Below are positions 59,901 through 64,000 of a DNA stretch of 64,000 nt, in pieces. Source of the DNA: Asterochloris sp. CNOR1 (Eukaryota; Chlorophyta; Trebouxiophyceae; Trebouxiales; Trebouxiaceae); assembly GCA_963969365.1 (NCBI GenBank), contig OZ017746.1, forward strand, positions 3,906,001-3,970,000, read 5' to 3'. A program made the position numbers and the translations under genes. The notes beneath the pieces are model-generated. The model was not told the DNA's origin and searched no databases. It was given only the letters and a program-made list of their open reading frames with translations. How positions within the stretch are numbered: the stretch's first letter is position 1; each line of letters starts with the position of its first letter.

Positions 59901-62900
59901 GAGCTTTGACGCCACCCGCTCCTACCTGGAGCTGCCACACTTCAACAGGTCTGCAGGCAGCAGCAGCTGATTGCCGTGCAGGTGGTTCTGATGCAAATAG
60001 CCGCAGCTCAGTTTTGTGCTTCTACTGGGACAAGCAGTGACCCCTAAAGCTCTGCTCTGCCTCTCGACACCATGCTCTAGCTCAGCTGCCTTTGTGGCAT
60101 GACTGGATGCAAGCAAATGGCAGCTGTCATTTGCTCCCTCTGTGATGCCAATACGTATCGCTCTGCTGCCCTGTGGCCTGGCTGAATGCAAGAGACAGGA
60201 CTGCCCCGTCTGGTGCAGGGACATCATTGCCAACAAGTCCAAGGCTGCTGCGGGGCTGTGTGACTGGGCCATCAACATTGTCAAGTACTATGATGTGGTC
60301 TCTGAGGTCAGCAGAAGTGCCAGTCTTGATGTGCATGCTCGCTGTGTGCGTTGCTGACAGCACTGCAGTATTTGCTGCACATGCCAACCTTGTGCCCAAA
60401 GCTGAAGCAATACAAGCCTTACTTTGCATGCTGGCTGTGTCCTTGCTGCAGCACGAACACTTGGCGCCCAGCCCCACCTCCTGACCTGGCTGCGTGTAGG
60501 AAGGCTGTCACACCCAGCCATGGGCTGAGCCACACCTGGTGCGTGCAGGTGGAGCCCAAGCGCCAGGAGCTTGCTGCTGCCAACGACAAGCTGCTGGCCG
60601 CCAACACGCGCCTTAAGGAGGTGCAGGAGAAGGTGGCAGCTCTCAATGCCCAGGTTAAGCAGCTGGAGGACCAGTACAGCCTGGTGAGCCCTTTGCCGTG
60701 CTGGTGGCTGTTACTTAGAGGCAAGAACCACTGCTCACTGCATGCCACAACTCCTGCCAGGAGCTTGTCACCGCGAAGCATGCTGCTGGAGGAAGCACTA
60801 CGCAGGTTGCCATGCTAGGAGGCATACAGGACTGTGAAGCTTTATTGATGTCAGAGTTGGTGGCATTGTGATTACTTGGCTAAGTTTGGCTAGCTGCTCT
60901 GCAGGCTCTGGGTGAGAAGAACGCTGCCATTGCTGAAAGCGAGCGCTGCCAGCGCAAGCTGGGCCTGGCCAACCGGCTCATTGCTGCGCTGGCATCTGAG
61001 GGCGAGCGCTGGGCTCAGACGGTGCAGCAGCTGCGCAAGGACTACCAGGTCAGCTGATGGTTGCAGACCTGTGCAGGCTGCTGCACTTGCCTGCAATTCA
61101 TCTTGCAAACTCCTGGTGTCATGAGGCATGCAGCCAGCCAGCTCTTGTGACAAATGCCTGCTGCTACCTGCGCAGAGGCACAGCTTCTCCCACAGGCTGC
61201 TGATCTTGCTGGACGGTGTGGCACAAGCTCCTCTTTTCCCTGGCAGCTCTATCATCGACGGAGAAGGCTGCTGCAGGCTGACTCTGTGAGCTGGGTCGCC
61301 TGCAGGTGCTCACAGGCGACATGCTGCTGGCAGCAGCATTTGTCAGCTATGCTGGCCCCTTCACCAGCAAGTTCAGGGCTGGCCTGATCAAGGAGTGGAT
61401 AAAATTCCTGATGGACAAGGGTGCTCCCATGACGCCAGGCATCTCTGACCCCCTCAAGGTGGGCTTCACTTCCAACAGCATAACTGCAGCCGGCCAGGCG
61501 AGCTTGCCGCATGCCCTTTCGGTCACAACGTCCCCAAAAAGCATTATGGTGATGACGATGGTGATGAACGCAGCATCTGTTTTGCGAACCATGTTGGCAT
61601 CCTTCCAGTCAAGCTCTTGCATGGGACTACTTGCTGCCGCCCTGCAGGTGCTGGTGGATGATGCCACTGTGGCCAGCTGGGTGCGCGAGGGCTTGCCCAG
61701 CGACCCCACCTCGGTTCAGAATGGTACCATCCTGACCAACTCAGAGCGCTGGCCGCTGATGATGGACCCGCAGCTACAGGCACGTTGCTATGCACCACCT
61801 GAAAGAACATGGCCTGCCCTCACTGCCAGCTTGGCATTTGGCTGTGCTGGGGTGTCAAGAATAGCATCATCAAGACTTCCTGCTCCCACTGGATTCCATT
61901 GGCATCCTGAAGGCGCCAACCTGCTTTTGTCAAAGGTGCTTGGGCTCTCATTGAGCATCATTGCGCCAGCGAGCTTACAAGTCGCTGCAATGGTGCAGGG
62001 TGTTGTTTGGATCAAGGAGCGCGAGTCCAAGCACAACCTCCAGGTTGTGCGCATGGGCGCTGCTGGCACTGTGACTGCCATGGAGCGGGCCATTGAGGCT
62101 GGCCACTCAGTGCTCGTTGAAAACATGGGCGAGAGCATCGATGCTGTACTCAACCCTGTCATCACTCGTTCAACGTTCAAGAAGGTAGGGGCTGCAGCAC
62201 TTTAGCAGGCAGCCTGCCGCAGTGAGCCCACTGCCTCGGCGTCGGCCAGCACACAACGTAGAGCCCGCACCATGTGCTGCACTGCAGCCCCACTTTGCAG
62301 CAGATCATCCTGGGCACAAGCGCAGCTCGTTGGTGAAGCCTGACATGACAGCACAAACAATCTTGCAGACTGACAGCGCTTCTCCAGGTCTGGAAGTGGT
62401 GACGTTGTGATGCTGTGCTGTGCAGGGGCGCAGCATGTTTGTGAAGCTGGGGGACAAGGATGTGGAGTACAACAAGAACTTCAAGCTGGTTCTGCACACC
62501 AAGCTGAGCAACCCCCACTACCCGCCCGAGATCCAGGCTGAGACCACACTCATCAACTTCACTGTCACTGAGAGCGGGCTGGAGGACCAGCTGCTGGCCC
62601 TGGTGGTCAACAAGGAGCGCCCTGACTTGGAGGAGACAAAGACACACCTCATCATTCAAAACACAGAGTTCACCATCAAGCTCAAGCAGGTGGGTCGAAG
62701 TGTGGCCCAGCCATGAGCTGCAAGCAGTTTCAGGTAAAGTGTGCTGTGTCATTTTGAATCCTGAGTTCACCATGGACCTCAGAGCAAGCTTGGCCTGCCA
62801 GCTCTGCCAGGCTGGGCCCCTAGCTGTGAGGCTCACAGATGCCGTACAGACCCCTGAGGTCAGGTGCCAGCCAACAGGGTACACACTTGACATTCCACAC

Positions 62901-64000
62901 CCCTCACCTGCTATTGCCATTTTGCACAGCTTATGCAGCGTTGCCTGCCCGCAGCTTGAGGACGACCTGCTGTACAAGCTCAGCTCAGCAGAGGGCGACA
63001 TGACAGAGGATGTTGCCCTCATCGAGTCTCTGGAGGAGAGCAAGCGTGTGGCTGACGAGATCTCCCTCAAGGTGGCTGAGGCTAAGACCACTGAGGAACA
63101 GATCAACGAGGCCCGTGACAAGGTGACCTGCTTGCATGCATTATATTGTGTTGGTGCCTGCAGAAACCTGGAGCGCTTCAGCTTGTACCCTGGGGCCTGC
63201 TTGGTTGGAGCCATTGATACTTGCGCCAGTAGGAACCAGGCTTAAGCATGGTCATGCCTGGTCAGGACGGTGATCAAGTATCTTGGCATAGGGCAGCTTG
63301 CTGCCAGCAAATGCGCTGAGCATGGCATGCGTCCAGTGGTGTGACACAATTCGTGCACTGCATCTGGCCATGCCCCAGGCCTTACCTTTGCGCCCGTGTA
63401 ATCAGGCAGGCTTATTAGTAGGCTATCATCATCGGATTGCCATGAAAGGTCTGCTCCTCTGCCTCATGGGATGCTTGTTTAGGAAGTCATTGCCCTGCTG
63501 CAGTACCGCTCAGTGGCCGCTAGAGGAGCTATGCTCTTCTTCCTCCTCAACGGGCTCAACAAAATCCATGCCTTCTACCAGTACTCCCTCAATGCCTTTG
63601 TCACCGTCTTCTCGCGAGCCATTGACATTGCACCAGGTGAGCAATCATAGATGGCCAGCTGCGAGGGGCATGAACGTCTGCACTGCTGCTGCAGGCCTCC
63701 TGCCACCCCTGTCGCATGCTGAGACCGCTGTTTGAGCCCTCAACTTGCATGCAGGTGGGCGCAAGCAGAAGGCACCCAAGGTGACCCTTGAACAGCTGAC
63801 TCGACGCGTTACTGGCGAGCCCAAGGACTTCCAGGAGGTCATGGAGATGGCTCGGCGCAGCTCACAGGGAGGAGGAAGGTGCGATGGAACCCAAGACAAC
63901 AGCTGCATTTGACCACTCCACAGGCTGGCATCAAGACCTCGTGTGGTGGCATACGCCCAATATTCTGCAGCAAATGCACCTTGTGCGCCTGGCTGCCCAC
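38989..64000 (+). CDS. ODA11: Outer-arm axonemal dynein heavy chain (alpha type), 3' end beyond window
   Basis: Motor heavy chain of the ciliary outer dynein arm. About 50 exons are visible. The start is inferred: ATG 38989-38991 directly before a gtcagt donor, joined to [11 protein letters not shown] at 39134. N-terminus: kelch propeller, IPT/TIG and filamin-like domains (39134-44095). Then come the tail helices, linker (from 48252), AAA1-AAA4 (50364-58440), stalk and microtubule-binding domain (58590-61049), AAA5-AAA6 (61307-62690) and the start of the C-terminal region (63482-63878, [20 protein letters not shown]). The kelch plus filamin N-terminus is, as I recall, the hallmark of Chlamydomonas outer-arm alpha chain (ODA11); the gamma chain is the alternative. 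The final few hundred residues are missing. Confidence 0.9.
39134..44095 (+). other. Dynein N-terminal kelch/IPT/filamin module
   Basis: Kelch repeats: [66 protein letters not shown] and [20 protein letters not shown]. These are interrupted at about 41130-41870 by an IPT/TIG fold ([29 protein letters not shown]) and at 42060-42520 by a filamin-type repeat ([32 protein letters not shown]). The propeller then resumes: [57 protein letters not shown] and [20 protein letters not shown]. In Chlamydomonas this module helps pack heavy chains in the arm. Confidence 0.85.
44396..48060 (+). other. Dynein tail (DHC_N1-like) helices
   Basis: A run of short helical exons: [113 protein letters not shown] and [20 protein letters not shown]. 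These match the dynein tail in order. The introns between them are long compared with the exons and contain local repeats such as 45748-45840. Confidence 0.75.
45748..45840 (+). repeat. Tandem 41-bp repeat in a dynein tail intron
   Basis: gcagcattgctgtgtgctgc (45748) and gcagcgttgctgtgcgctct (45800) begin two copies that both end in accac-agagatgc-ga. Period 52 bp; each copy starts with an acceptor-like gcag. Confidence 0.75.
48032..48203 (+). repeat. Two shadows of the dynein linker exon at 48252
   Basis: At about 48120-48203 the intron reads [20 protein letters not shown] followed by DKQ, in register with exon [20 protein letters not shown] followed by DKQ. A weaker scrap at 48045-48064 (ASSCSLCEG) matches ASCNREG. 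The shadow lacks a donor and soon stops. Confidence 0.75.
50364..58440 (+). other. Dynein AAA1-AAA4
   Basis: AAA1: [12 protein letters not shown], then Walker [11 protein letters not shown] (50605, split by an intron after the first base of its first Gly codon), Walker [10 protein letters not shown] (50848) and sensor block [23 protein letters not shown]2: Walker A is GPTGCGRTE (52609), with Arg in place of Lys. AAA3: FVGGAGV joined to [10 protein letters not shown] (intron within the P-loop, 54809-54960), Walker [12 protein letters not shown] (55356). AAA4: [17 protein letters not shown] (57208), Walker [14 protein letters not shown] (57649). The order and motifs match axonemal heavy chains. 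Confidence 0.88.
57543..57578 (+). repeat. Shadow of the dynein AAA4 Walker-B exon
   Basis: ctgcag followed by [12 protein letters not shown] (57543-57578), 97 bp before the exon at 57640 that reads [12 protein letters not shown] after ctgcag. The copy runs out after about 12 codons. Confidence 0.75.
58590..61049 (+). other. Dynein stalk and microtubule-binding domain
   Basis: Coiled coil 1: exons 58861-58975 ([20 protein letters not shown]) and 59302-59490 ([20 protein letters not shown]). Microtubule-binding head: [40 protein letters not shown], then [14 protein letters not shown]. Coiled coil 2: about 60549-60683 ([20 protein letters not shown]) and 60904-61049 ([20 protein letters not shown]). 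Confidence 0.85.
59089..59199 (+). repeat. Triple shadow of the dynein stalk exon donor edge
   Basis: The exon ends catctttgctgagcag at 58975. In the following intron: ctctttgcactgggcag (59089), gtctttgcactgggcag (59122) and tgtttgcactgagcag (59176), each followed by a purine-rich string like a worn donor. Confidence 0.65.
61307..63878 (+). other. Dynein AAA5-AAA6 and start of C-terminal region
   Basis: AAA5: [40 protein letters not shown] and [14 protein letters not shown]6: [51 protein letters not shown] and [20 protein letters not shown]. Then [14 protein letters not shown] and the C-terminal entry [20 protein letters not shown]. The last visible exon ends near 63878 at a gtgcga donor. 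Confidence 0.85.
62747..62789 (+). repeat. Shadow of the dynein AAA6 exon donor edge
   Basis: tcattttgaatcctgagttc followed by accatggacctcagagcaag repeats the exon end tcattcaaaacacagagttc accatcaagctcaagcag (62651-62689). Peptides: [13 protein letters not shown]-like in the shadow against [13 protein letters not shown] in the exon. Confidence 0.7.

Noticed and set aside
62177-63214. 345-residue minus-strand ORF
   Set aside because: It lies antisense to dynein AAA6 exons whose plus-strand protein is clearly homologous; GC-rich coding often leaves the opposite frame open.
1-64000. CRISPR arrays, prophage, bacterial operons, tRNA or rRNA genes
   Set aside because: I looked for regular spacer arrays, prokaryotic ribosome-binding sites and tRNA-like cloverleaf sequences and saw none; the DNA is intron-rich nuclear sequence.

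Overview
This is nuclear DNA of a green alga (Chlorophyta). The genes are split into many short GT-AG exons, the introns usually end in tgcag, coding sequence is GC-rich, and the protein set is algal/plant: plant-type MTHFR, COV/DUF502, cis-prenyltransferase and a plastid-type PRC-barrel protein. The alga makes motile cilia or retains their genes, because about a third of the window is an outer-arm axonemal dynein heavy chain and another large gene encodes a crescerin/TOGARAM ciliary TOG protein. I cannot name the species; a trebouxiophyte or another core chlorophyte is plausible.

Layout: (1) 1-6084, minus strand: 5' part of pantothenate synthetase (PANC), a complete Lin0512-family gene, and a PRC-barrel protein with a transit-peptide-like N-terminus. 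(2) 5858-7530: two copies of a ~250 bp direct repeat derived from the PRC gene's first exon and upstream DNA. They bracket a truncated non-LTR retrotransposon fragment and an unidentified 113-codon ORF. (3) 7763-9476, plus: COV/DUF502 membrane protein. (4) 9938-23466, plus: crescerin/TOGARAM with three TOG arrays and a long disordered linker. (5) 23823-30388, minus: complete MTHFR. (6) 31671-34350: a pseudokinase-like gene (plus) and a damaged bromodomain-type gene (minus), with a perfect 31-bp inverted repeat between them. (7) 35108-37283, plus: mitochondrial ribosomal protein uS5m. (8) 37487-38790, plus: cis-prenyltransferase. (9) 38989-64000, plus: outer-arm dynein heavy chain with an N-terminal kelch/IPT/filamin module, running off the end near its C-terminal domain.

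Most exon boundaries in the well-supported genes were set by matching intron phase to family homology. For PANC exons 1-5, Lin0512, COV, MTHFR, uS5m and the cis-prenyltransferase, the codons join without remainder across all introns.

The most unusual signal is genome-structural. At more than a dozen exon boundaries, in several genes and on both strands, the neighbouring intron holds one or more decayed copies of the exon edge together with its splice site. I call these exon-edge shadows. They look like repeated local tandem duplications over splice junctions. Individual cases are listed as repeats and findings.
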